Shown here piece after piece: positions 51,681 to 64,000 of a stretch of DNA of 64,000 nucleotides; the first letter of the stretch is position 1, and each line of letters opens with the position of its first letter. Source of the stretch: Luscinia megarhynchos (Eukaryota > Chordata > Aves > Passeriformes > Turdidae). Both the position numbers and the translations under genes were made by a program. The stretch spans positions 18,180,502 to 18,244,501 of the forward strand of contig CM067570.1 in NCBI GenBank assembly GCA_034336665.1, given 5' to 3'. Under the pieces are notes generated by a model that searched no databases, was not told the DNA's origin, and worked only from the letters and a program-made list of their open reading frames with translations.

Positions 51681-51790
51681 GAATAGAATCAGAGAATAAT
51701 TTAGGCTGGAAAAGACCTCTAACATTGCATCCAAACATTAACCCAGCACCACTGTGTTCACAACTAAACCATGTTCCCAAGTGCCACTAG
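51681..51790 (-). mobile_element. CR1 LINE 3'-terminal fragment
   Basis: The plus strand begins with GAATAGAATCAGAGAATAAT, the reverse complement of the ATTCTRTG-type octamer end of CR1. It continues TTTAGGCTGGAAAAGACCTC, then TTAACCCAGCACCACTG and CTAAACCATGTTCCCAAGTG, in the order of antisense CR1 3' ends. The element is therefore on the minus strand with its 3' end at the left. It is truncated after about 110 bp. This is the clearest lineage marker in the window for a bird or reptile. Confidence 0.8.
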
Positions 51791-53519
51791 GACAGAAACT
51801 GAAACAAAAACTTTTATAGGACTCTCTGCCCATAAAAGCAGCTCTCAAACCTTCCTGCAAGATTTCTGTTTCAATTCACCAGCTTCCTGGAAACACTGAG
51901 TTTTCCACTGAACTTTAATTACCTCCCTTCTTTAAGACTAAGAGGATATGATTAGTAATTTTTTTTTTTTTTAAATTTTAGCACTTCTGAGAGGATGCTT
52001 GAGCTCCAGTAGGGTTACCTTGATTTTGGTTGTGAGGCTATATTGATATTTTATTTCTACAGCCTGTGCCCCCCCTCTTTGTTACTCTGAGTCAGCTGGA
52101 ATAGCCATGTCAGTCTAGAATTAGAGCAGTATGATAAAATCTGCCATTGCCAAGAGCTGTTGTTAAGTATTTTCAACACCAGCATAGAAAGGAATGCTAA
52201 TCCATTAAAACTTTATCCAAGCCATATTCAGATAAAGCAGTGATTTTAGGCAAAAAATAATTGGAAAATATGAGCAACATTACTTCATAGAACTTCAGGC
52301 CTCATGGGCTAGAATGCTTAGTCTTAGCTTCATTCCACTGGATTTAGCTCAGTTACTCCTCTAAGGAAGCCACAGTTTATTTATTTTGACTGGAATCAGA
52401 AGGAAATTAAATAATTGGGTGACAAAGGTCATAGAATGAAGACAAAAATCACAGCAAGTGCCTCTATGATAAGTGATTGCTAGATGAAATGTATCAAGAT
52501 GTCCTGTACTGCAGAAGAAAGGTTTTCAAGAGCTTTCCCCTTCCTTTCTTGCTGACTTGAATGGTAGCTCTAAGCTCAACAACTACTTTGAAGCCAAGTT
52601 CATGACAAAGACACAGCTGGCTCATTCCCATTAGTCCTTCAGACTACAGGTATATTCTAAAAACTGTCTAATTCCCAGTGCTAATTTAAACTTTCTCAAA
52701 GCAATTCAGAGAAAAAAACCAAACAGAATATAGACTAATGTTTGCAACTTTGAGAAGTTGTTTCATGACCTCTAAAGGACATAATTTGATTATAATAATA
52801 ATCTTAAAGCAGAACTGTTCCTATTAGTTATAGGAAAAAACTTTAAAGATGAAGGGAAAAGAGGAATTGCTAAGTTAACGAATTGTAAGATGGAAGTGAA
52901 GAATTTAAATTTGATTTGCTCTGAATCTGAATTAAAGGCCCAGACCAGTTCTATATCCACTACCTTTTATATCAGCTGTTCCAACATTTATTTAAAATAA
53001 ACTGCATTTTAGAAGGTAAACTCATCTAGTATCAACTGCTGCTTTTAAGAAAATATTATTCCATCGTCAGACAAGATGGGGAGTTCCCAGTGTAAAATCT
53101 CCTCCACCCAACAGTAATTCAAGCTACTTGCTTTTCTTTGCATCAAATTCAGAAGCTGAATTATTTAAGCTTGGTTTAAATCTCATTGCCAGTCCCTCAA
53201 AACACTTTTTTGCATCTCCCACAATTTGCTAATAGACCTTTAAACTCCTTCTTGAATAAAAGGCAGAATATTTTAAAGAAACCTCACCAGTGCCACACGT
53301 TCCAGCTCATACCATGCTCATGTCCCTGCTCCTAGTTGCTGCTTTCCACTCCCATCATCACAATAGTACATTGGCCTTCTTGCCCAGGCCATACACTTGG
53401 AGGTGGTTTTGGCTTTTAAATCTTTCATTCTCATTTCATTTGAGAATGGACTTTCTTATCTTACATGCCGAAGTTCCAATTCTTGTACTTTACATTTGAC
53501 TACATTCAAATTTGATGTT

Positions 53520-54110
53520 TTCAACTCCAATATTTAAACCAGACTGCACAGCTTGCCTTGGAATACCAAGCTTATAAACTTTGTTCCTTCTTCCATGTCA
53601 TCTGCAAACATTACCATCAAAAACATTACAGCATAGTGTGCATAACTGACAAAAATATTAACTACATCAAATAAAGAACCAATTTATAGAGGGTCCTTCC
53701 CAGAAATAATACCACTCAGATACATCTCCTCATTAGTAATATTTTTAAATCTATTAGCCCAGCCTGTAGCCCACCTAATTTGATCACTTGCATCCAAAGT
53801 AAGTGTTTAAAGTGTATGATATTTAGAACATTAAAAAAAACCAAAAAACTATGCTTCTACACTTGCCTTTTACAATAGATTTAGGATCTTTTCAAAAAAG
53901 AAAGTAATTTGACAAGATTTATCTTTGTGCTCATTATCATAATTATCACTTTAGCCTCTAATTTTTTGTTGTTCAAATCCAAAAATCTTCAGCATTTTAT
54001 TTGGGACTGACATTCATGTAACTAATCAATAGCTCTTCAAAATGTCATTTCTAGTGTTTATAAATTTGGAGTTAGATTGGAAGTCCTCCAGTATTCCTAG
54101 TGTCATATTT
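53520..54110 (-). mobile_element. Ancient CR1-type LINE fragment (more internal part)
   Basis: In plus orientation these landmarks appear in order: TGTCATCTGCAAACATTACC, AAAAATATTAACTACATC, AAATAATACCACTCAGATAC, TTAGCCCAGCCTGTAGCCCA, and GTAATTTGACAAGATTTATC. They parallel the antisense CR1 series (CATCTGCAAACTTGCTGAGG, AAAGATATTAAACAG, GGAACACCACTCGT, ATCCAGCCAATTCCTTATCC, and a diverged LINE version of GACACGATTTG). The copy is highly diverged, and the borders are approximate. Confidence 0.5.
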
Positions 54111-57100
54111 TCAGAAACTTGCTATTAGTTGTGCTAACAATAAAGGAATATTACTGTTGTTCATTAAGTCTTCACTGATTCATCTCATTTATTTCAACTT
54201 CTCATACACAGTAATAAAATGGAGACCATGCCTAGTATGTCAACCATTCAGAATATTTAAAATAACGTATTGCTTCACTCCTTTTCTTGTCATTCAGCCT
54301 AATGATGTGTTGCTTATTTTTTTCTGCTATTTCAGTAAGATGCAATCTACCCCTAACAATCATAAGCACTAGTGTTAGTGCCATGAATACTGAGTGTGTA
54401 TTTGCATATGCACCTGGGGACCACACTGAATATTCTCACAGAATGATTTGTGACTCTCTAACCCTCTCTGACTATAATTTGACCACTTACCTCTATTGAT
54501 AAATTTCTGGGGGTCACATCCCTGCCTGTGCTCACTGCATCAGGTATGATACAACAGGCTTCAGTGAAATGTGGTGGCTCCTTAAGATAGGAATGGTAGG
54601 AAAGTATTTTCTGTAATTTTAACTGAGATTTGAAACAGGAAACAAGTACCAGCAGAAGGTCTGTGCAAGTCATCATATGGCTAAGATGTGACTTTAATAA
54701 TGCAGAGTTAAATTATTCTCTGCTCTCCTGGTTATGTTCATGGTGCTATTTTGTTAATGCTTCAAATTTTAAAATTTTCATTAAAAATAGTTTTTGTATA
54801 GAAGAGTTCTTTTCTAATCTGAGTAAAAAAATATGTAAAGACATTGTTTTGGATGTATTACAAGCACATGGTAATTTAATGTTTTGGACATTGTCAACAT
54901 AAGCAATAGATGGTGAAACTTGGCAATGAAACTGAATTATAAATGAAGTGGGTTTTGGTGCATCCCAGCAGGTGCAAAAAAACCAGTAAGTTGTGTATTT
55001 TTAATTTCCCCAAGTCCAACACACAACCAGGGTGTGTCACAAAAATGCCCAAAGCCACACTGAAGCCACTCAGGACAGTATAAAAGATGGTCTTATATAG
55101 ACAGCATCACAGTTCCTCTAATGATTTAAAATACCTCAGTAATGTTTACCTTAATTCAAGTGCTGATCTGGTGTGCTTTGCATGCTTCATATTCAACAGG
55201 GGCCTGAAGTCTTACAAACCAGTTCCCTTGGCTGGGAATAGCCATTAGAATGCATTAAACTTATGGAACATTTCCAATATTCCTTCAGCCTGCTCCTGAG
55301 AATAGCTTTCTCCTATTTCCAAATAACTTTGCAGACTATCTGATATAAATATATAATTATTAGAGAAAGAGGATTCACACAATCTGTGGATGAATGGCAA
55401 ATAACAGACAACTTAATACAAGCTTTTGTGGGGATGAGAATTCATCATTTATACAGGCTGGAATTTCTTGCCTGCAGAGACAAGGAGCTTTGCACAGCTA
55501 TTGTGTGCCAAGAGCTATTGATTGTAATTTTTTATTGAACAGAAACTGGAGGGAGTTGAAGTAATTATGGACATATAATGTGACATTCTCCTGAAGGGCC
55601 TTAAGCTTATAATAATCACTAGAAAAAATAATTATCAAAGTTGTTTTAGATAATTTTCAACCAAAATCCTGCAAGCAAAGTGCAGAAAAAATTATTAAAT
55701 TTTTGAAAGAAAGTAAAATAATAATCTTTAGAAGGATGATAGCACCTTTAGTCTAAAATATCATCAGGACAGTAGTAACACCACTAGCAAAAAAAATATA
55801 TTCCCCCAAATAAATATTTTTTTTTGAGAACCAGAATAAGTAGCTGAATAAAATGCAATATGTCATACAATAAAAAGTGTTAACTTTTACTTAACTTTTA
55901 CTTAAAACTATACCAGTTTTGGAAGATTAAAATTCCTGAGTTTGTTATTTAAAGATTGAGAGGTTTTTGTGTAGAATTGTATTTTTTCTATTTATTTTAT
56001 AATAATAAATAATTTAAAACATTGCATGAAACTATGTATGAGGTTTTTGTAGGAGCATGTCTCACTTTTCATCTGTCTTGAAGGTTTTGCTATTGAAGTA
56101 TTTTCTGCTACCTGAGGTATTCCCAGTGTGCACCTCTGGGAAGCTGCCTATGGTTACTGTTGCATTTAGATTTCTGGGTTGCACTTGCCAGCTGAAGTCT
56201 GAAACCACTACAAGCATAATTTAAAATTGTTTTTCTACAATTTTTCAGAAAAGAGCACAATGATTTTCAGTAATGTAAGTGATGGGAGTATGCTTTCCTG
56301 CTTATATTACCAATTCTTGCAACTGGGAATCTACTATGCTTGGGAGCAGAGATTCCAAATTATTGAGTTTAACAGGGAATTACCAAATAATAAGCTTTTG
56401 CAAAACCTATTTTTCTTCATATGACATACACACATATAGATAGTTATTTCTCTGTCACTCTATACTTACATGTTGCAGTTCATGGTTAAAAAGTCTGATT
56501 TCCCTGCAGATGCTGTAGTACAGGAACTACAGGAAGTATTTCTATTTTTATGACCTTGCCTCTTGGTGTTTCCTTGCCTGTACCCAAATGATTTGGAGAT
56601 AAAATCCTGTCTAAGCCAAATCCAGATAACACAGAATAGGAAATATGCTGCCAATGGGAACTCTTTTCATCATGAGACATAAGGACTGATGAGAAACACA
56701 GACTTTTTTAATAGCTGCTTTAAAGACATATGTGTGAGCTTATGTTTAGGAGGGTCTGTAGAGAAAAGCACATATGCATGCTATGTTTACCATAAGAACC
56801 TCTCCATCTTTCAAATATGCTTGGCACCTACACTTCTGTTTTCAAAAAGATTGATGCATTACATATTCCAGTAACTTGAAAGCCAAAACAAATGTCAGAA
56901 AATCCTAGCCTGTTACTGAAAAATCTCAATCAGCAAATGTGAAGTAGTTGGGTTGATGTATCACCATGCCTGAAATATTTTTTCCCCAACCATTTTGATG
57001 TAAAATTTAAGTTGGAATTAAAAAAAAACACTAGTGTGTTGGAACAAAGCCTAGGCCTAATTTTACCTTTCAGAGAATTCAAAACTCTTTTTTCACCACT

Positions 57101-57479
57101 CTGTACATGTTGATTGCCTTCCAGTACTCTGTCTAAATGGTTACAACTAAAGAAAGATTCATTCCCCTCACTTCTCACTTACAATTCATGTTGCTCAGAG
57201 GGTATCCAGAATGCTTAATTTTAGAAGTGACTACACAGTCAAGAGCTTCAGACATTATCTATGTTTTGATAATTACATTGAAGTTGTCTTCAGTATTCAG
57301 TATCTAAGCTAGTTTTGCTTAAATTTGCTGGAGTGTCTGAAATATCGATCCTAGTCCTCTTTGCTTCTGTGGCCAATTCTAATGCACTTTCTGAGTTCAG
57401 TCTGTTTTTTCCTTCAGTTGATCATCTCCCATGAGACACATTTTGAAAGAAGCTACACTTGGATCAGCTTGGTATTCCT

Positions 57480-57560
57480 TAAAACAGATGTAAATTTGTC
57501 AAGGTCCCCTTGGACCACACTTAATGCAAAGTATATGTTGATACTGGTGGTGCTTTCAGA
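57480..57560 (-). mobile_element. Possible short CR1 fragment
   Basis: AATTTGTCAAGGTCCCCTTGGA resembles the antisense CR1 block GTCAAGGTCCCTCTGGATGG, and GGTGGTGCTTTCAGA follows at about the right distance. The match is too short to be sure. Confidence 0.3.
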
Positions 57561-59111
57561 CTCTTTAAAATAGATTATTGATACACAGACTTGAATATGT
57601 CGGTAAAAGAGTCTGAAAGCAACAGAAAGGGCTGAAATGTCAACAAGGTTTTCTTGTGTCCTGAAGTGAAAAGTGAAATTTTAGTGAGCTGAGTTGCTGT
57701 GTGTTAATTCTTCTGAGCTGAGCTTACCCAATTTCCTCTGAACCTAGCTCTGTATGTCTTCCATTTGTGAATTTAATGATAGGATCATGACTAGACAGCT
57801 TTGATTTAAAAGAAAAGAAGAAATATTTAGAACCCTACATGGAGTACTTGTTTTGCTAAAAATATTGTCTCAAGATCTCTAAGTTCCTACACACTGATCA
57901 GGAAGAAGCTGAGCAGCTCTTAACACTTACTGGCCCTCTCAGAAAACAGTTCCCTTTCTTGCAGCCAGCACTTCCATAGTCCTGACAAGCTCCAGGCACA
58001 GACTCACAGGCCAGCTTCAGTGGGATCTGTAGGCAGCCAAGCCAGGAGTCTTCCAGCTCACTTGTGACCTGGTTCCTCAACTGCCTTCCAGTTAGGAGCC
58101 CCCAGAGAGATGGTTTCCAATCATATTTTCTTTTTTCTCATTATAATCTGCTGTCCTATTAAAGCAACTGACTCATTCATAGACCAGACTAGTAGAAGCA
58201 AAACATACACTACCCAAAAACTGTTGCAGAGGTGCTTTGTTTGTCATGATTTGATCCCACTTCTTTTCTACCTGTATCTTTTCAGAATATTTTTATATCT
58301 CTTTATTTTCTCTACATGCTTCAGGTCATTCACTTCCTATTGCCTACTTTTCCTTCCATTTTATAATTTATTTTTAATTACAAATTCTCCCTCATTTGGC
58401 CAAATCTTAACATTTAACACTTTGTTACTACTTATGAAGCCTTCAAAAAATTGGTGACTGTGCTTGAGATTCTGGAATGAAAGGGACTGGAACAAGTATA
58501 GCTGTGAACATAAACCCAAACATGCCATGTAGTAATTCTTACCTGAGAAATCATATGAATAAAATCAAACACATCCTATTTATAAAATACAGGGTAGTAT
58601 ATTTATTTTTCCTCAAGAGAATGCCACATTTGCATGACCTATTATTTCCCTGTTCTCCCCACCTCTCCCAAGGAAAATCATAAAACTTTCTGTCTTATGG
58701 AAAACGAGGCACAGACTTGTCAGACATCCTTCCAAGTAATATTATGCCTTTCATGCTATTCATCATGCATCAGCTCTGGCTTGTCTTGCCATCCAGAAAC
58801 TCATTCTCTCTCCTCCTGAGGAGCTTAACGTGAAATTTGATAGCTTTCAAAAGTGGTTTGAAACCTTAAACAAGAAATAAGAGGAGTTGGGACCAATTGT
58901 TCTGAACAGTGAAACCTGTCACACTGCATATAGCCAGGCATGCTTTGACAGTTCTTTCACTCTGAACTGGGTAATAGGAAAGTCAGTAAAGAAATGTTGT
59001 GTAACCTGCCTTGAAGCCCATATTCTCTGAGTATAAAAGAATTTGAATAAATCACAATGAAAACTGTATTTGTTGTGTAGGAAAAGAACAAGTTGGTTCT
59101 GCTTATCTTCT

Positions 59112-59212
59112 AAAGTAAGCTCCTCCAGGCAGGGACTGCATCCTTGTACTTTTTACAATACCAAAGCTGCAGTAAGCACTTAACAGTTAATAATGAATTT
59201 TAAGTAAATGCA
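59112..59212 (+). mobile_element. L2/MIR-like 3' tail
   Basis: GTAAGCTCCTCCAGGCAGGG is followed by ACTGCATCCTTGTACTTTTT, then GTAAGCACTTAACAGTTAAT and AATGAATTTTAAGTAAATG. This matches the well-known L2/MIR 3' end pattern (GTAAGCTCCTTGAGGGCAGG, then GCACTTAATAAATG). It is a relic shared across amniotes. Confidence 0.5.
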
Positions 59213-59825
59213 AAACTTGCAAGAGGTGCCAGACTGCCATCTCTGGAGAATTGGCCCTGTCTATTTATGTAGAGAATAGACAGCACAGCATTGCAGGCTT
59301 GTTTATGCTGTTCCAAAAATTTACTAATTCATTTCACACAGGCTGCTGAACAACCATCAAATGGTAACTGCTCACAATCACAAAAGTCCTAGAGAGATTT
59401 AATCTGCTGCCTTCAAGTTCTATGTATCTCATTGAGTGTATCTCATTTCCAATCAGCAGAATGAAGTAGCAACACCTATTTTTAATTGGAATTAACAGCA
59501 ATTTAGGAAATAAAAGGTTACGACGTGCCAAGAAATATTAAAAATAGTATTAGAAGAAATTCTGCTTACCAGAACTCTGTTTAAGTGCCTTAGTAAGTGA
59601 ATTAAAAGTAACATGTTTGTATTTTAGCCCTATAAGTTTTAGTTCAACTAATTATAAGGAATCTAGGCATGGTATAACTGAGAGTACGCAGAATGCTCGG
59701 GTAATGTATAATCATCCCCTCTGAATTTCTCCTTTAAAATACCTCTGTAATAAAATGAAAAGTATGAAAACCTTTCAAAAGAAAACCAGAACAAAGTAGA
59801 ACGCTTCATTCAAAGTTGTACTTAC

Positions 59826-59881
59826 CAGTAATTCTTTGGACAGCAAAGTCAGGAGACAAAAGGAACTTCTTCAATTCTATG
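59826..59881 (-). other. Candidate 56-nt exon on the gene strand, open in one frame
   Basis: On the minus strand an excellent acceptor (TTTTGTTTTGTTTTTGATTTCAG is the pyrimidine run, AG at 59883-59882) and a consensus donor (ACTG then GTAAGT, from 59825) frame 56 nt. One phase is open through 18 codons and reads IELKKFLLSPDFAVQRIT; the other two contain stops. I do not recognise this peptide. It may be a non-coding upstream exon, an exon of an unknown gene, or a chance pair. Confidence 0.28.
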
Positions 59882-60763
59882 CTGAAATCAAAAACAAAAC
59901 AAAAAAACCCCTGAAATTACTTCCCTGTGTCTACATCATTCCAGAGAACAAGTTCACCTTCACATCAGGTGCTCTGCAATGAATACAGCAGCAGCAAATC
60001 AGGCATGTCTCTATCACAGCCACCAAAATCAAACCACTGTCTTTCTCATTAAGCAAATAGTGGAAAAAATGGGAATATTAGGGTAGCATTCTGCAGAGGT
60101 ACCCATCTGTTTTTGCACTGAGGCAGGTAAATAACATCAATCTGACCCAAATGAGCTCCTGAAGACCTGCTCCCACATGGCTGTGTGTTCTGAGTGTGAA
60201 GGGTTCAGGCACAAATGCATTTAGGTCTAGGTCTAACTATATCACCAAATGCTGATGGCACTTGGTTTTAGATGGAGCACTGCTTGCTGCCACCTCATGT
60301 CCCTCCCCACAGCTGAACCTACTGGAAGCAGCCTGTTTTTATAACACAGAAGTCTCAGGCTCCCTGAACCTCCCCACGTGGCAGGTATAAATGTACACCT
60401 CTCCAGCAGATTTACTAAGTGGGTTTTTAATTGCCAGTAAAACACAGCTCAAAGTAATGTCTGTCTGCTTTATTTACAGGCTAATAACTTCACACTTTGC
60501 TCAATTACCCACTCTAGGAGTCACCAGCCTGCAGCTTTTCTGCTACCATTCCTGGCTATTCCTCAAGTTACCATGCACTAGCATTGCTTTGCATGGCACA
60601 TGTAATCAGCCTTTCAATTCTGCCCTGCAAATAAACGAGCAAAACACAACTAATAAGCACATGCCTACCATTCACTTTAAAATAAAAAATTCACAGGTAC
60701 TATTCTTCATCCTTTTTTTTGCTCCCATTTAATCCCCAAAATATCGTGACCATGAATAATACT

Positions 60764-60798
60764 GCTTTCTTTTTTTTTTTTGCTTTTTTTTTCTTTTT
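60764..60798. repeat. T-rich tract
   Basis: T-runs interrupted by GC and C over about 35 bp. Low-complexity sequence. Confidence 0.85.
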
Positions 60799-63700
60799 AA
60801 TTATTGAAGTTCATTATTCAATTAGTTTGCATTCTGCACTTGGAACAAACCCCACAAAAGCTGAAGAGTCACTCTCAGTATCTGTTCCTACACATGTAAG
60901 AAATAGCACTAGGAGGTTTGTTACTATTTACTACAGTAACACAGACATTTCCCTGAGTCTGTGTAGTGAAGAAGACATTTTAGCTAGCTTATCCCTCTGG
61001 ACCTCATAGAGTTAATTTATTCCAAAAGCCTCTAAGGAAGCAGAAATTTATTGACTTTCCCAATACTCTCTTTAAAGGCATCAACAATATCAGTGGATTT
61101 CTGAGAGCACAAACTGCAAAGGTTGCTGTCCTTACACCTGCAAACTGCTGCAGAGCACGCTGGCAGCCTGCTTCCAAAATCTAACCCCCTGCTCAGCAAG
61201 CATACTGCAGAATCAACCCAGTCTCCCCATTTTAGCCCCCAAAATCTTCGAACATTTACTGAGCCTGGAATACAAATCAGCAATTTCTTCCACTTTATCA
61301 GCATTTGTGAAGAGACAGGTGAGATCTAATTTTAAAACCTTCAGTCTGATTTTTTTGCCACACTCATGAGTCTTGGCAGAGAGCCCACAGATGAAGGATC
61401 ATTCTATTTATTTGTAGGGGAATCCTGCTCTGATTAAATCCTTTAAAGCCAAAAAAAATCCTTTCTTTCAGTTACTGAGGCATGTATAATTACATGACAT
61501 ATTTATGAATTAGGTTAATCAAGTATTTTCAAATGCATGACTCACGTATTCACATCAGAAAAAATGGTTATTCAAAGAAGCCAATTAATGTATATTTTTT
61601 ATCAAAAGGTATATTGCTGCTACCAGCTGCATTTCTGAAATTTAATGATTGATAAGGTTTTTGAGACAGGAAGAATTTCTCAAGGTTATTCACAAATTCG
61701 AAATAACCATATCATGATGACTTTAAAAAAATCACCATCTGGGAATCCTTCCATTCAGCTTGGGTGGAGTTTGCTTCCTGATGGCATGACTCAGTTTGAA
61801 AAACTGAGGCAGCCAAAAGTGATAAAAAGCCATTAGAGGTGGGGTGGCAGGATGCTGGAAGGAAAAAAACCTACCTCATGGGAGATTATGTCTTAATATT
61901 ATTATTATATGTCCCATCAGACATTAGGAAGCGATTAAAAATATAATAATCCCTAATTTTGACTATGAATACCTGAAGAAAAATTGGTGTAGAAACTGAA
62001 AAAAATCAGCTGCATGGTAATAAACACTTACACAGCCTATTTTGTAAAAAAAGTCTTAGAGTCACTTGCTTCATAAAAAGATCTCTGGATTCAAAGATTT
62101 ATCTTTAATTGAATAAAGACTCCTTTAAAAAAATCTCTTCTGATCCTTGGAAAACATGGCTATGGCAAAGGCAGTTATGCATGAAGCACTTTCAAGTTAT
62201 GCAAATCCTCAAGAGGAAATTATATTAATCCCCAGATGCTATGCTTTCTTCACTAATCATTTATTATGCATACTCAAAGCACAGAAAACAACCCAACCAA
62301 ACAATTTTAACTTTTTTTATGAGTCTAAAAATTCACCAATTTTCACAGAATAAATAATCCAGGGACACACAACCAAAAGGTGCAAGTCAGCGTTAAAGTG
62401 GAAGAAAATTCACTGACTGGACGTCATCTTATTCCTTACCCCAGATTTTATACAATTCCCTCATACCCATCACATCCCTTGTCTATGGTAACTGTCAAAC
62501 CACAACACTGGGTCCTCCTCCCACCTCACCAGGTCACTGCCTCTGCCTTGACACACCCACCACCCTGCTGCCATTCTCACTTTGTCTCTGCCAAGGCACA
62601 TTTTCATGTCAGACAAAAATATATTTGATTATACTACAGCAGAGTAACAGATGGAATTCCTCTACACAGAACTGCAGCAGAGCCTCCTCTGAAACAGAAG
62701 TAGCCTGTGCTGACTCAGTCTACCTCAACACCCCTTAACATTCACTGGTAGAAGACAGTGTTTTTGGAAGCTGGAATAACCAGAATGAGCACATCTCAAG
62801 AGGTGGCACTATGTACCAATTTTGGACTGCATTGTAGTCATACTTATGTCTTATTATTTGTGGCAACATTGGGTAGGGAGAGGTATCTCCCAGGAAGGGT
62901 TACAAAGAAGTGAAGCTAATCAGCCACACAACTTTTAGTTCCCTTATGGGCAGATGAAATGACTGGCTGGTAAATCAGTAGCTACACATGGAATAGCCTA
63001 CTTTGGAGGTGACAAGTAAAAGGATGGCTGTGACCCAGATGTTGAAAGAACAAGAAAGCAGTTTTCTGTTGGACAAAACTTTGAAGAAAGTAATGCCTGA
63101 ACTGAAAATTCAGTGATTGAAAGACAAAATAAGGAGATTTTGCATCACATATTTGAGGCTACAAAACTACCAGCAGCAGAGGCATGGAAAATAAAGCTAT
63201 GTAATTAAAGGTTGGTCCTGAGTATATTTTAATAATCGTGATTAAATTTAGGGAAGAACGTAAGACTCTCTATGAGGTGACACACCTGAACTACTGACAC
63301 AGCTTAGAGCAATACTGTATCAGGCAATGGTGTTTTCTAAAAAATCCTCTTAGCAGAACAAAAAGTTATAAATAAATTGAAACTTGAAATATTAGGTACA
63401 CACAGATGAATTTTCCATTAGTCAAAAAGAATGAAAGTTTCAATACAATGATGTTGAGTTTCTGTACATATCCTCTTGCACTTTTACTTGTGGGGGTTTT
63501 TGAGGTGTTTTTACCCCAGGATTTGGGGTTGGTTTTTTGCTTGTTTGCTTTATTTCTTTGTTGTTGGGATGCTTTTAAAATAAGCACTATTTCATAACTT
63601 AGAAACTATGGTAGAGAAAAATGAATCAGAAAAATATAACACACCACAGTCCTTGAAGTAGTGTGAACTGAAATGAAAAATTATCTAGGTTAAGGAAAAA

Positions 63701-64000
63701 CTTTTTCTGTTCTCACTGAGTTTTTAGTTCCCCAATCCAGTCTGTTGGAGGAAAGTATAAAGGGTTGTTCTAACCAGGGGGAAAGGACTGCTTCTTTCAC
63801 TTACATTGCCACCTTATGGCAGTTAAATATGTTTATGAAACTATGGCCTAATTTAGACCTTCCACTTGACAATTAGTAAGGATAAGCCACTTTCAGAGAT
63901 GTCAGCTGTCAGAAGTGCTACTGAAACAAAAATCACAGTGAGTCACCAGCAACAGAACTTACTCACCAGAGATGTTAAGAATTCTAAGAAGGAAAAGAGA

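Larger units (their letters stand above)
44951..64000. other. Non-coding 5' flank or distal intron, right part of window
   Basis: About 19 kb of AT-rich DNA. No coding exon of a neighbouring sodium channel gene or other protein was recognised, although SCN9A lies upstream of SCN1A in mammals. It holds CR1 fragments near 51.7, 53.5-54.1 and perhaps 57.5 kb, an L2/MIR-like tail at 59.1 kb, homopolymer tracts, and candidate splice-flanked segments at 46.4, 59.8 and 63.97 kb. Confidence 0.6.

Noticed and set aside
60000..64000. Possible 3' end of a neighbouring sodium channel gene (SCN9A lies upstream of SCN1A in mammals)
   Set aside because: No C-terminal sodium channel motif such as the IQ region or the PPSYDSV end was found in any frame.

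Overview
The window is vertebrate nuclear DNA, almost certainly from a bird (or another sauropsid). It is AT-rich, intron-dominated and CpG-poor. The recognisable old transposons are CR1-type LINE fragments plus one L2/MIR-like tail. No Alu, L1 or mammalian SINE was recognised. The only protein-coding gene I can support lies on the minus strand: the 5' coding part of a voltage-gated sodium channel alpha subunit, best matched to SCN1A (Nav1.1). The calls rest on my reading and on remembered family sequences; no search was run.

Coding region (about 3.1-17.3 kb, transcribed right to left). Six consecutive coding exons plus one mutually exclusive alternative exon are intact: exon 1 (17003-17266, 88 codons from ATG), exon 2 (10335-10453), exon 3 (5976-6065), exon 4 (5090-5218), exon 5N (4475-4566) or 5A (4285-4376), and exon 6 (3093-3365). 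They encode the cytoplasmic N-terminus, DI S1-S5 including the S4 voltage sensor, and the start of the DI extracellular turret. One choice of exon 5 gives 967 nt of open frame (322 codons plus one base). Exon 7 and everything downstream lie beyond the left edge. Intron 2 is an AT-AC intron with textbook U12 signals. Exons 5N and 5A are a tandem duplicate pair only 98 bp apart, differing by N/D and L/V in the protein.

Upstream region (17.3-64 kb). No coding gene is recognisable here, and by position it should be the 5'UTR intron(s), promoters and 5' flank of the channel gene. Two CpG-bearing, less AT-rich islands stand out: about 36.4-38.1 kb and 44.2-44.95 kb. Each has a good minus-strand splice donor at its gene-proximal edge, so they are candidate alternative first exons and promoters. 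The second island also carries a 59-bp minisatellite. Further splice-flanked candidate non-coding exons sit at 46.4 kb and 59.8 kb; similar pairs also occur by chance in this sequence, so these are weak.

Repeats. There is a 261-bp (CTCCT)n pentanucleotide tract at 19.5-19.7 kb, an (AATAAC)n array at 2.64 kb, smaller microsatellites, purine-rich tracts, and at least four degenerate CR1 fragments, all in the same orientation as the gene. No tRNA, rRNA, CRISPR, retroviral LTR or intact mobile element was seen.
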